Positions 15,885-24,751 of a stretch of DNA of 64,000 nt are shown in pieces. The position numbers and the translations under genes were made by a program. The first letter of the stretch is position 1; each line of letters opens with the position of its first letter. Origin of the DNA: JARDZU01 sp963730285 (GTDB lineage: Bacteria > Actinomycetota > Acidimicrobiia > Spongiisociales > ZC4RG35); contig CAVSQY010000013.1 in NCBI GenBank assembly GCA_963730285.1, positions 1 through 64,000 on the forward strand, given 5' to 3'. The notes below the pieces were generated by a model. That model was not told where the DNA came from. It saw nothing but the letters and a program-made list of their open reading frames with translations, and did not search any database.

Positions 15885-16475
15885 TCAGGTGACGATGATC
15901 ATCGTGGCCACGGCCCAGATCACGAACATGATGGGGATGTCGGCCCTGCCCAGCCAGTCGGGGCCTTTGGGATACCACCGGGCCAGGATCGCGAGCGGGA
16001 TGCCGATCAAGGGCATGGCAACCATCCCAGCGATCGACGAAGCGCGAAGGCCGTCGACCGCCTGGATCAACGGAGCGGGAAGGGCGTTGACGCGTCCGTT
16101 GAGAGCGCCGAAGACGAGCAACCCGACGAAGCCGACCAGCAGGACCGCCAGTGTCCTTCCGATTCCAACTTCCCAGATCTTGAAGCCGACCAGTCGGCGT
16201 CCCCGCCCGAGAGGCCCTTCCGACGCAACGCCGAGAGCGAATAGGCCGATCACCGCCAGGATGAGGGCAGAGCCCAGCATGGCAGCGGTGGAGAGATCTT
16301 GTTCGACGTTGACAATCGAGAATCCCGCCAACAGCACCGAAACGGCCAAACCCACCAGCAGACTGCCGAACACCATCAGGCCGATGTCAGCCATGGTTCC
16401 AAAAGCACCGTAGGCGAGCGTCGAATAGCGTCTGAGGGTCGCCCAGGAATCGGCCCGCGTCGCCCCCTCGGTCAA
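15885..16475 (-). CDS. Integral membrane protein (Yip1-like topology)
   Basis: 196 residues with five or six hydrophobic helices (about 32-52, 66-84, 105-125, 145-165 and 175-196). No catalytic motif. It overlaps the stop of the glcF gene by 4 bp and lies downstream of it, so it is the last gene of the glycolate oxidase operon. A role in transport or membrane organisation is speculation. Confidence 0.65.
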   Translation of the reverse strand: MTEGATRADSWATLRRYSTLAYGAFGTMADIGLMVFGSLLVGLAVSVLLAGFSIVNVEQDLSTAAMLGSALILAVIGLFALGVASEGPLGRGRRLVGFKIWEVGIGRTLAVLLVGFVGLLVFGALNGRVNALPAPLIQAVDGLRASSIAGMVAMPLIGIPLAILARWYPKGPDWLGRADIPIMFVIWAVATMIIVT

Positions 16476-17725
16476 GATCCTGCCTCCACGCCGGCGACAC
16501 TAACCATCGACCCGGCACCTCTGATGGCTTCCAGGTACCACTCGATGGGGTGGGCGATCTGATGCCCTCCGCCCAATGCGGAACGCAGCTGCATCTCGCA
16601 GCCTGGATTGGCCGATGCCACCTTTGTCACACCGGTCGAACGAATCTGATCGGCCTTTTGGTTTCCCAATTTGCTGGACGCCTCAGGCTGAAGAGTGGTG
16701 TACAGGCCGGCGGCGCCACAACACATGCCGACCGGGTCGATCTCGACCACCGAGTAACCGGCAGCTTCGAGGATGGCTCGGGGCTCTCGAGTGATGCGCT
16801 GGGCGTGTCTCAGGTGACACGGATCCTGAATGGCAACCGGGCCGAGATCGACGTCCAGACTGGGCAGCAGGCCTGCCTCGATGGCACGGGCAACCGCCAC
16901 CGTCACGTCGACGGCTCGATCCCCCACACTGGCGCCATCGGCATCCCAATGCCGGTACTCGCGAGTGTGCGCCGAGCAACCTGCCGAGGTGACCACCACA
17001 TGGTCATATCCGGCAAACGCATCCACATTCTTCCGGGCGAGGGTGTGAGCCTCCTCCGCCTTTCCATCATGTGCGGCCAGCGCACCACAGCAGGTCTGTC
17101 CCTCGGGAACCTCGACGCGAAAACCAGCCAACTCGAGGAGTTGGATCGCGGCCTGGTTGACCGGGCGGAACCACTGGTCCTGGATGCACCCGGCCAACAG
17201 CCCCACAGTGCCCGAGCTGCCCGAGCCTCCGAGATGTCCTACCGCCTCCGGCGGTCGTCGTCTCAGGTCCCGGAGCCCGCCGACCACGCGGCGAAAGCGA
17301 CCCGGCGCCAGTCGGGTTAGCCGAAGCCGCTGCGCCAGGCCGAGGAGACCGGTGCCCGCCCGCATGGCTGACCGCGAGCCCAGGAGATCGCCCAGGGCAA
17401 ACGCTCGCAGGCGATGTGACAAGGAAGGGATCTGCGCCACGATCTCGGCCCTTGTCCCTTCCAGGGCCCGCCCATAGGGAACCATGCCCGGGCAAATGGG
17501 CTCACAGGCGCGACAGCCGAGGCAGAAGTCGATGATCCCCTCGAACGCCTCGTCCACGGTGAGGACGCCCTCGTGGACCGCCTTCATGGCGTGCAGCCGG
17601 CCCCTTGGCGAGGCCGTCTCCCGGCCGGTGAGCCGGAATGTCGGGCAAACCGGGAGACAGAGGCCACATTGGACGCAGGCGTTCAGCTCTTCCGTGGTGG
17701 GATGCTCCTCGGTCACCCAGCCCAT
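16472..17725 (-). CDS. glcF: Glycolate oxidase iron-sulfur subunit
   Basis: 417 residues. Two [4Fe-4S] ferredoxin motifs lie near the N-terminus (CVQCGLCLPVCP and CLGCRACEPICP), followed by two CCG-type cysteine-rich domains (QTCCGALAAHDGKAEE, VGMCCGAAGLYT) as in GlcF, LutA and HdrD. It passes electrons from the GlcD/E flavins to the membrane quinone pool. The ATG at 17725 overlaps the glcE stop (ATGA). A longer in-frame extension upstream is not real because it lies wholly inside glcE. Confidence 0.92.
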   Translation of the reverse strand: MGWVTEEHPTTEELNACVQCGLCLPVCPTFRLTGRETASPRGRLHAMKAVHEGVLTVDEAFEGIIDFCLGCRACEPICPGMVPYGRALEGTRAEIVAQIPSLSHRLRAFALGDLLGSRSAMRAGTGLLGLAQRLRLTRLAPGRFRRVVGGLRDLRRRPPEAVGHLGGSGSSGTVGLLAGCIQDQWFRPVNQAAIQLLELAGFRVEVPEGQTCCGALAAHDGKAEEAHTLARKNVDAFAGYDHVVVTSAGCSAHTREYRHWDADGASVGDRAVDVTVAVARAIEAGLLPSLDVDLGPVAIQDPCHLRHAQRITREPRAILEAAGYSVVEIDPVGMCCGAAGLYTTLQPEASSKLGNQKADQIRSTGVTKVASANPGCEMQLRSALGGGHQIAHPIEWYLEAIRGAGSMVSVAGVEAGS

Positions 17726-18780
17726 CAGATACCACCTGGGAGACGGCCACGGTTGAGGATCCGGGCCGGGTCGAACTGGGATATCAACCGACGCTGGATG
17801 TCGAGACCGGGTGGAGGTGTGCCCCACGGGTCGATGCGCGGCGCCTCCTCCATCGGCCTGTCGACCACGACCAGATGCCCGCCCAGCGACTCCGCCCATC
17901 GGCGCAGGTCGATCGCGCCATCGGCGTCGTCCGACCCGAGACGGACGTCACCCGCTCCGAACACGGCCAGATGACGCCATCCGGCAGGAAGACGGGCCAG
18001 TGCGGGTGTAGTGGAAGCCGGTGGGACCCGTAATGACCATCGATATCGCCCGGTGGGATCGGCCGGCCAGTGCAGACCAGGCTCGACCTCCCCGCCAAGA
18101 CGTTTCCCCGAAGCCTCCACCTCTTGGCGTGTCCCCCACAGATAGACCCGGGTGACCCCGTCGTCGCTGAGCGTGGCCAATGGACGGCTCACGAGACCGG
18201 CACGTTCGGGGTCGTCCAAGGTGACGCTGGCAGAGGCGGATGGGACCGGCCAGAGCTTGAGACAGACCGAGACGATCACACCCAGGGACCCGAATGCCCC
18301 CACGACCAGCCGGGGAAGGTCGTAGCCGGTCACGTTCTTGACTACCCGCCCACCGCCGCGGATCACCCGTCCGTCACCGGTGACCAGTGTCACCTCGAGC
18401 ATCCTCTCCCTGGTCCCGAGAAGACGGCCGCGACGAAGAGAAGAGATCCCAGCAGCGATGGTGCCACCCACGGTCGACTCACCCGGGACCTCGGACAGCA
18501 CGGCGGTCTGCGAGCGTTCTGCCAGGGCCGACTCCAGCTCCTCGATCTGAGTGCCGGCGCCAACGGTCACGGTCAGATCGTCCGGATCCCAGACTTCGAT
18601 GCCCGAGAGATCTGACATCCGAATCACCAGCCCGGGCAAATCCGGATTCCCGTAACCCAGGCGAGTCCCTCCTCCGATCACCTGAATCGGCGTCCCATCG
18701 ACCGATGCCTGTCGCAACAGCCCAGCCAGTTCCTCGACTGTGGCCGGAGCCACCGAGGCCACCTCGGCCACATCGGTCAT
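17725..18780 (-). CDS. glcE: Glycolate oxidase FAD-binding subunit GlcE
   Basis: 351 residues with a PCMH-type FAD-binding domain: IQVIGGGTRLGYGN, then GESTVGGTIAAGISSLRRGR, then GRVVKNVTGYDLPRLVVGAFG. The C-terminal half is shorter than in GlcD. With GlcD and GlcF it forms glycolate dehydrogenase, which oxidises glycolate to glyoxylate. Both its start and stop overlap neighbours by 4 bp, showing tight coupling. Confidence 0.92.
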   Translation of the reverse strand: MTDVAEVASVAPATVEELAGLLRQASVDGTPIQVIGGGTRLGYGNPDLPGLVIRMSDLSGIEVWDPDDLTVTVGAGTQIEELESALAERSQTAVLSEVPGESTVGGTIAAGISSLRRGRLLGTRERMLEVTLVTGDGRVIRGGGRVVKNVTGYDLPRLVVGAFGSLGVIVSVCLKLWPVPSASASVTLDDPERAGLVSRPLATLSDDGVTRVYLWGTRQEVEASGKRLGGEVEPGLHWPADPTGRYRWSLRVPPASTTPALARLPAGWRHLAVFGAGDVRLGSDDADGAIDLRRWAESLGGHLVVVDRPMEEAPRIDPWGTPPPGLDIQRRLISQFDPARILNRGRLPGGI

Positions 18781-20201
18781 ACCCAGGCCCCGTCGGGTAT
18801 CTCGCGCTTGACGCCGCCGAAGTCGAAGCAGCGCGAGCCCTCGGGAAGGACCTTTGCCGGATTGAAGATGCCTTCGGGGTCGAAGACTTCCTTGAGACGC
18901 GCCTGCGCATCCAGATCCAGCTCCGTGAAGTCGGCCCGCATCATATCGCGCTTCTCCAGCCCGATGCCGTGCTCGCCCGACAGGGCTCCACCACGACGCA
19001 GACAGGCGACCACCATCTCCTCGCCTGCGGCGTGAACCTTCTCCAGCATCCCCGGGATGGACGAGTCGAAAGCCATCAAAGGATGCAGATTCCCGTCACC
19101 GGCATGAAAGACGTTGTAGACGTCGAGTTGATAGGAGTCCGCAATCGACTGGACCTCCTCCATCGTCTCAACCAGCCTCGAGCGGGGAACCACGGTGTCG
19201 TGCAGGTAGTAGTCGGGTGACACCTGGGCGATGGCGCCGAAAGCCGACTTCCGGCCCTTCCACAACAGCTCACGCTCTTTCTCGTCCGAGGCGATCTGCA
19301 CCGACCGCGCCCCGTTCGACTCCGCTATCTGTGAGATGAGACTCGCCTCGGCTTCGACGGCAACCGTCTCACCCACCACCTCGGCCAGGAGCACTGCAGC
19401 AGCGTCTGTGGGGAACCCAGCGTGGAGCCAGTTCTCCACGGCCGTGAGCATCTTCTGATCCATGATCTCCAGCGCGGCCGGGACCAGACCCGACGCGATG
19501 ACCTCCGAAACGGTCCCGGTGGCCCCGGCCAAGGTATGAAATTCGATGAGCAGGGTCCGCACATCAGGCGCTATGGGGAGAAGTCTCACCAGCGCCTTTG
19601 TGACGACGCCCAACGTGCCCTCCGATCCAACGATCAAGCCCTTCAGGTCGAGACCGATCGGGTCCGGCGCCTGGCCCCCCAGGATCAGGATCTCGCCACC
19701 GCTGAGGACGACCTCCAAGCCAAGGATGTGAGATGTGGTGGCTCCTTCGGCGAGGCAATGTGCTCCGCCGGAGTTGTTGGCCACGTTGCCCCCGATGGTG
19801 CAGGCCGACTGGGAGGACGGGTCGGGGGCGAAATGAAGGCCGAAAGGGGCGGCTTGGCGGCTCAGATCGAGGTTTATCACCCCGGCCCCAACCCACGCGG
19901 TGTGGTTGTTTACATCGATGTCGACGCTCTTCATGGCCGTGGTGACCAGGACGATCCCACCATTTGTCGGGCTGGCCCCGGCGGTTAGACCGGTCCCGGC
20001 GCCACGGGCGACGATGGGCACCCCGGCACTCTCGGCGATCAAGACCACTTCGGCCACCTCGGCCGCATCCTTGGGGAAAACGACACAGGTCGGCTCCCCT
20101 CTCATCAGAGAGGCGTCCTTTGAATACAGGTAGAGCTCGACCGGCTCCTCCAACACCCGATCGTGGCCAAGTGCATCCCTGAGTCGGTCGACGAGATCCA
20201 T
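18777..20201 (-). CDS. glcD: Glycolate oxidase subunit GlcD (FAD-linked)
   Basis: 474 residues. The PCMH FAD-binding domain (VPIVARGAGTGLTAGASP; CTIGGNVANNSGGAHCL; IVGSEGTLGVVT) is followed by the FAD-oxidase C-terminal domain with NVFHAGDGNLHP and GGALSGEHGIGLEKR. It is the catalytic flavoprotein, oxidising glycolate or possibly D-lactate. It is first in glcDEF; a TACCCT box lies 7 nt before the ATG, suggesting a leaderless transcript. D-2-hydroxyacid specificity cannot be separated by eye. Confidence 0.94.
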   Translation of the reverse strand: MDLVDRLRDALGHDRVLEEPVELYLYSKDASLMRGEPTCVVFPKDAAEVAEVVLIAESAGVPIVARGAGTGLTAGASPTNGGIVLVTTAMKSVDIDVNNHTAWVGAGVINLDLSRQAAPFGLHFAPDPSSQSACTIGGNVANNSGGAHCLAEGATTSHILGLEVVLSGGEILILGGQAPDPIGLDLKGLIVGSEGTLGVVTKALVRLLPIAPDVRTLLIEFHTLAGATGTVSEVIASGLVPAALEIMDQKMLTAVENWLHAGFPTDAAAVLLAEVVGETVAVEAEASLISQIAESNGARSVQIASDEKERELLWKGRKSAFGAIAQVSPDYYLHDTVVPRSRLVETMEEVQSIADSYQLDVYNVFHAGDGNLHPLMAFDSSIPGMLEKVHAAGEEMVVACLRRGGALSGEHGIGLEKRDMMRADFTELDLDAQARLKEVFDPEGIFNPAKVLPEGSRCFDFGGVKREIPDGAWV

Positions 20202-20208
20202 GTGCCTG

Positions 20209-20214
20209 AGGGTA
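20209..20214 (-). promoter_or_regulatory. -10 box of glcDEF, leaderless start
   Basis: On the minus strand TACCCT is followed by 7 nt and the glcD ATG. No Shine-Dalgarno is present. Confidence 0.4.
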
Positions 20215-20266
20215 GTTGTGAGGAAAGTGGGGCTCCACCGGCTCCTGAGATCGAAAAGAAGGTGAA

Positions 20267-20306
20267 CCGGCCGGATTTGGTTTTCAGAAAAGTGTCATCC
20301 GGTCGG
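20267..20306 (-). terminator. Hairpin at the end of the hydantoinase operon
   Basis: A 10-bp stem (20297-20306 with 20267-20276, one G-U type pair) around a 20-nt loop overlaps the hyuB stop codon. In the direction of transcription it is followed by a T-rich stretch (TTCACCTTCTTTT), consistent with an intrinsic terminator. Confidence 0.5.
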
Positions 20307-21839
20307 TTTGCCCCATCCGCCGCCACCGGGTGTGAGCACCAACAGGCGGTCGCCGGCCTCGACTTCGACGGTGGTCTTCCCGGGAAGACGACGACGCTCC
20401 CCTGACCGGTTGACCAGCCAATCCTCCCCGCACGCCCCCGACTCTCCACCGGCGAGGCCCCAGGGCCGGTTTCGCCTTCTCTCACCCATGAGCGAAAGCG
20501 TGGCAGCCTCCTCGAAGACGATCTCCCGCTCGATCCCGTCTCCCCCGGGAAAGCGACCGGCGCCACCGGACCCGCGGCGCAAGGTGTAGCGCTCGACCCT
20601 GAAGGGATAGTGGGTCTCCAGAGATTCGATTGGGGTGTTCTCGGTGTTCGTCATCCCTGTGTGAATGCCCGATTGCCCCGGTTTGCCCGGCCGGCCCCCC
20701 TGACCACCGGCCACCGTTTCGTAATAGGCAAAGTGGTCGTTCCCGATGAGCACGTTGTTCATCGTGCCTTGTGAGGCGGCGGGCACGCGATCCGGGGCAG
20801 CCTGTGCGAGGGCCCCGAGCAAGACGTCGGCGATCCTTTGACTTGTCTCCACGTTCCCGGCCGCCACCGCCGCGGGAGGTCTGGCATTGACTAGGGACCC
20901 TTCCGGGGCCAGAAGGCTCAAAGGCCGGTAGCAGCCTCCGTTTGCCGGGATCGTCGGGTCCGTAGCCACCCGTACGGCGTAATAAAGACAAGACCTGGTC
21001 ACGGCCGCCACGGCATTGAAGTTCGACTCGACCTGGGGGTCGGTGCCGGTGAAGTCAGCGGTCAGCGTCCCACCGTCGATCACGACTTCGACCTCGATCG
21101 TCACATCGCGATCGCCGTTCTCCATGTGGTCCCGGAACCGGTACGAGCCGTCGGGAAGTGCGGTGAGGGCAGCCAACATCCGGCGCTCGCCATAGGAGAG
21201 AAGTGCATCGCCCACAGACCGGAACCGGTCCGGGCCCTCCCGCCCGATCAACTCGCTGATTCGAGCGGAACCAACCGCATTTGCGCCGATCTGTGCCTCC
21301 AAGTCACCCCGGCGCTCCCACGGGGTTCGGGAAGCGCTCAGGAATGGATCGAGGAACTCCTCTGACCAAGTGTCATCGGCCCAGGCGACGCATGGCGCCA
21401 CGCGATGACCCTCTTGATCGACGGTGATGGCGTGCGCCGGCATCGATCCCGGGGCCTCACCACCCACGTCGGCATGATGGGCTCGGTTGGCGACCCACCC
21501 AACGTGGGCTGAATCGAAGAAGACCGGGGCCACCAGCGTGAGGTCATTGAGATGAGTGCCCCCGGCGAAGGGGTCGTTGACCGCGTATTGAACCCCCGGC
21601 CTGGGATCGAACCGCTCCAGGCATGCAGCAACAGAGCCGGGCATCGAACCCAGGTGCACCGGTATGTGCTCGGCCTGGGCGAGCATCTCACCGCTGGGGT
21701 CGAAGACCGCCGAGGAGCAATCTGCCCTCTCCTTGATATTGGGCGATAGCGCGGTGTGACGCAGTACGGTTCCCATCTCGTCGGCCACCGAGGACAATCG
21801 GTTGCGGGCAACCTCGAGGGTTATCGGATCGACCTTCAC
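20295..21839 (-). CDS. hyuB: Hydantoinase B/oxoprolinase family subunit
   Basis: 514 residues, a typical HyuB: PITLEVARNRLSSVADEMG at the N-terminus, then ERADCSSAVFD, the PFAGGTHLND motif, and a C-terminal segment LETHYPFRVERYTLR. With HyuA it forms ATP-dependent N-methylhydantoinase, 5-oxoprolinase or acetone-carboxylase-type enzymes; the substrate is not determinable here. The GTG start overlaps the stop of the AlkD-like gene, so all three genes are coupled. Confidence 0.92.
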   Translation of the reverse strand: MKVDPITLEVARNRLSSVADEMGTVLRHTALSPNIKERADCSSAVFDPSGEMLAQAEHIPVHLGSMPGSVAACLERFDPRPGVQYAVNDPFAGGTHLNDLTLVAPVFFDSAHVGWVANRAHHADVGGEAPGSMPAHAITVDQEGHRVAPCVAWADDTWSEEFLDPFLSASRTPWERRGDLEAQIGANAVGSARISELIGREGPDRFRSVGDALLSYGERRMLAALTALPDGSYRFRDHMENGDRDVTIEVEVVIDGGTLTADFTGTDPQVESNFNAVAAVTRSCLYYAVRVATDPTIPANGGCYRPLSLLAPEGSLVNARPPAAVAAGNVETSQRIADVLLGALAQAAPDRVPAASQGTMNNVLIGNDHFAYYETVAGGQGGRPGKPGQSGIHTGMTNTENTPIESLETHYPFRVERYTLRRGSGGAGRFPGGDGIEREIVFEEAATLSLMGERRRNRPWGLAGGESGACGEDWLVNRSGERRRLPGKTTVEVEAGDRLLVLTPGGGGWGKPTG

Positions 21840-22531
21840 TGCCTGTCACCATCGAGGAGCCTGGTCGCCTCCCTCCTGCTCAGACCGGACAGCGCATCGC
21901 GATGACTCTCGACGAAGCCGACAACCGCCGACGGATGGGTCTTCGAATACTCGCGTAGTGCCCATCCGATCGCCTTGCGGATGAAGAACTCCTTCTCGGG
22001 TGCTCGTCTTTCGCAGAAAGCGAACAGCCGGTCGGGATCCGTACGCTCCTTGGCCCCCACCTGACAGATGATTGCGGTTCGACGCAGCCACAGATCCTCA
22101 TCGGCGATCCAACTATCGACCATCGGCCATGTCTCCAGGGGATAGTCGAGCACCAATGACCGGATCAGATGGGTCGCCACTTCATCGACGAGATCCCACC
22201 AGGATCCCTCGACGATGAGTCGACGGTAGAGGTCGAGGTTGGCAGGTGTGATGAATGGGCCGAACTTCCGGGCGGCGGAGAGAGCGACGTACTTCTCCTC
22301 CCGATGGGGAAGGTCCCAAAGACCGAGGACGAGCTTCCGGTACTCGTCGTTCGACCCTGGCGGAAACCGTTTGATCAACTCAGAGACGATCGGGCGGCGC
22401 TCGGGTTTCTGAACCCCGTAGAAAGGCATGTCGGTCTTCATATACGCCTGCATTCGCAGGCCTTTGTCGGGATCGGCTTTCTCGGCTAGGCCATGAGTGA
22501 CGAAGCGCCTTGCTGCGGCCACGTCGGTCAA
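21836..22531 (-). CDS. AlkD-like DNA alkylation repair protein
   Basis: 231 residues made of HEAT-like helical repeats, as in AlkD 3-methyladenine/7-methylguanine glycosylases: MPFYGVQKPERR near residue 36, LWDLPHREEKYVALSAAR, SWWDLVDEVATHLI and FFIRKAIGWALREYSKTHP. The Trp/Asp pair of SWWDLVD and the Arg of FFIRKAIGWALRE are conserved functional positions in AlkD. Unusually, it sits between hyuA and hyuB with overlaps on both sides (TTGA with hyuA, GTGA with hyuB). Confidence 0.88.
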   Translation of the reverse strand: MTDVAAARRFVTHGLAEKADPDKGLRMQAYMKTDMPFYGVQKPERRPIVSELIKRFPPGSNDEYRKLVLGLWDLPHREEKYVALSAARKFGPFITPANLDLYRRLIVEGSWWDLVDEVATHLIRSLVLDYPLETWPMVDSWIADEDLWLRRTAIICQVGAKERTDPDRLFAFCERRAPEKEFFIRKAIGWALREYSKTHPSAVVGFVESHRDALSGLSRREATRLLDGDRQ

Positions 22532-24447
22532 GGCCTGATCTCCAGTGAACCATCGTCATGCACGGCCAGGTCCGCGCCTGGATCCAGCCAGATCACTGCA
22601 TCCCGATCGACCACGAGAGCTGGCCCTGTGATCTCAAAACCCGCCGGAAGCAAGTCCCTCTCGAAGATCTCAACCGGGACATCGCGACCCTCGATGTGGA
22701 CCGATGATGTGGTGGGTGTGGGTCGTGACATCGAGCCAAGCGAAGGCAGGTCCCCCCAGCTCATCGGTGCCTCCCCCAGCACCTGGCCGCTCACATTCAC
22801 CAACTCGATCGACTGCTCCGATCTCGTGAAACCGAAACGTCGTTGGTGCTCGGACTCGAACGCACGACGGAGATCCGGCCAGTCGGGCGAGAGGGAAACG
22901 GTCAGCTCGTGGGATTGGCCCACATAGCGGACATCGCCATGAGCCTCGAGCTTGACCCCCACGGTCCCATGGTCATCCAGGAAGGATCGCTTGGCGCGCT
23001 CCAACATCTCCGCCCGAACGCGGGACAGGTCCTCGGAGCCCTCGACAAGCATGACGGTGGCGGTCACGTCGCTCCTCGGTGCCGCCATCAGTAGGCCCAA
23101 CGCCGAGAACACACCGGAGAGTGGGGGGATGAGCACGGTCTCGATCCCAAGCTGCCGGGCGAGGTGAATCGAGTGCAGGCCACCCGCCCCACCGAAGGCC
23201 ACCAGGACCGAGTCGCGGGGATCGGCGCCCTCCTCGACCGATACCGAACGGAGCGCCCTCTCCATGTGGGCGTCGACCACCTCGACCACCCCGGCGGCAA
23301 CGCCGATCGCATCGAGCGCCAGCGACTCCCCCAGTGAGGCCAATGCCCTGGTTGTGGAAGCAAGATCGATCGGGATCGACCCTCCGAAGCGGATGTGCGC
23401 GGGGATCTTCCCGAGTGCGACATTGGCGTCGGTGACCGTGGGCCGAACACCTCCCTGGCCGTAGGCCGACGGGCCCGGGACCGACCCGGCCGATCGAGGC
23501 CCGACCCGCAATGCGCCACCATTGTCGAGCCAGGCGATGCTGCCCCCACCCGCCCCGATGGTGCGCACCGGCAAGGAGGGGACCCGGTTGACCCGACCGA
23601 CGCCACGAACCATCTCGGCTTGCGACATCGTGCCCGGCCCGATGCGACAAACGTCGGTCGACGTCCCCCCCATGTCGAAGCTGATCGCCGACGAGTGCCC
23701 TTTTGCTCCCGCCATGGCATGAGCCGCGATCACACCTGCGGCAGGCCCGGAAAGCACAAGACGGCCGGCGCGGGTCATGGCAGCTGACACCGGGAGCAGC
23801 CCGCCAGAAGAAGTCATGATCTGCCTCCTCTCCACGGGGACCGCAGCATCGATCCTCTCCAGGTATCCCGAAACCACCGGGGTCAGGTAGGCATTGAGCA
23901 CGGTGGTGGCGACCCGCTCGAACTCACGGAATGCAGGCGAGATGTCAGCGCCACTGGACACCGGGAGTCCCGTGAGGTCGGCCAGCCGCGTAGCCACCTC
24001 CATCTCTCGAGTGGGGTCGTGATATGAGCGCACCAGGGCAACTGCTATCGCCTCGGCCCCGCTGTCGGCCACCAACCGTGCCAGCGCATCGAGGTCTTGG
24101 GTCACTGCCAGCCGGTTCGACCTGGGCACCAGCGGCTCGGGACGATCGGCGAACGGGTCGTACAACGAGGGGCGGGCCTGACGCCCGATCTCGATGACGT
24201 CCTCGAACCCGGGGCTGGTCACGAGCGCGACTAGAGCTCCGGCGCCTTCTATGAGGGCGTTGGTACCTGCGGTCGTCCCATGCAGGAACTTCGAAGAGAC
24301 ACCGGCGCCGGACTCGGTCAACACCCGACCCACCGCGTCAGCCTGGTCGGGCGTCGTTGGGACCTTTCTTCCCTCCACACCGTTGTCGCGACGAACCACC
24401 ACGTCGGTGAAGGTGCCGCCGACGTCCACAGCCACGATCAGAGTCAC
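22528..24447 (-). CDS. hyuA: Hydantoinase A/oxoprolinase family subunit
   Basis: 639 residues with the N-terminal Hydant_A_N domain and the ATPase-like core. TLIVAVDVGGTFTDVVV opens the protein. SFDMGGTSTDVCRI and TIGAGGGSIAWLDNGG are the ASKHA-type phosphate motifs, and VAFGGAGGLHS lies near the C-terminus. It supplies the ATP-dependent half of a HyuA/HyuB enzyme. Start is GTG at 24447, 14 bp from the divergent NifU-like gene, so both promoters must overlap coding sequence. Confidence 0.93.
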   Translation of the reverse strand: MTLIVAVDVGGTFTDVVVRRDNGVEGRKVPTTPDQADAVGRVLTESGAGVSSKFLHGTTAGTNALIEGAGALVALVTSPGFEDVIEIGRQARPSLYDPFADRPEPLVPRSNRLAVTQDLDALARLVADSGAEAIAVALVRSYHDPTREMEVATRLADLTGLPVSSGADISPAFREFERVATTVLNAYLTPVVSGYLERIDAAVPVERRQIMTSSGGLLPVSAAMTRAGRLVLSGPAAGVIAAHAMAGAKGHSSAISFDMGGTSTDVCRIGPGTMSQAEMVRGVGRVNRVPSLPVRTIGAGGGSIAWLDNGGALRVGPRSAGSVPGPSAYGQGGVRPTVTDANVALGKIPAHIRFGGSIPIDLASTTRALASLGESLALDAIGVAAGVVEVVDAHMERALRSVSVEEGADPRDSVLVAFGGAGGLHSIHLARQLGIETVLIPPLSGVFSALGLLMAAPRSDVTATVMLVEGSEDLSRVRAEMLERAKRSFLDDHGTVGVKLEAHGDVRYVGQSHELTVSLSPDWPDLRRAFESEHQRRFGFTRSEQSIELVNVSGQVLGEAPMSWGDLPSLGSMSRPTPTTSSVHIEGRDVPVEIFERDLLPAGFEITGPALVVDRDAVIWLDPGADLAVHDDGSLEIRP

Positions 24448-24461
24448 CTGATTACCCTCAA

Positions 24462-24725
24462 ATGGCCATGCCGATCTCAGTCGCCCCCTCGCCCAACCCC
24501 AACGCCATGAAGTTCACGGTTGGGAAGTCGGTGGGTGGTCCCACCACCCATGTCGCAGGAAGTGAGCCCGATGAGCTCTTCGCCCGATCTCTGCTGGCAT
24601 TGGAGGGAGTCACCAGCATCTTCATGACCGCGGACTTCGTCACCGTCTCCAAATCTCCTGACACCTCCTGGAACACGATCGTCCCGGAGGCAACCGCGAT
24701 CCTAGAAGGCGAATTCGACGACTGA
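24462..24725 (+). CDS. Stand-alone NifU/Nfu N-terminal-domain protein
   Basis: 87 residues corresponding only to the Nfu N-terminal domain (SPNPNAMKFTVGKSV; ARSLLALEGVTSIFMTADFVTVSK; ILEGEFD). The cysteine-containing C-terminal Nfu domain that binds the Fe-S cluster is absent, so it is not a cluster carrier by itself. It may be a protein-interaction module in Fe-S maturation. It is divergent from hyuA with a 14-bp gap. A second ATG at 24468 is an alternative start. Confidence 0.85.
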   Translation: MAMPISVAPSPNPNAMKFTVGKSVGGPTTHVAGSEPDELFARSLLALEGVTSIFMTADFVTVSKSPDTSWNTIVPEATAILEGEFDD

Positions 24726-24751
24726 GCGTGCCTGTTCGTCGGCCAAACCCC

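Noticed and set aside
17726..17899. 58-residue N-terminal extension of GlcF
   Set aside because: Lies entirely within glcE; the ATG overlapping the glcE stop is the coupled start.
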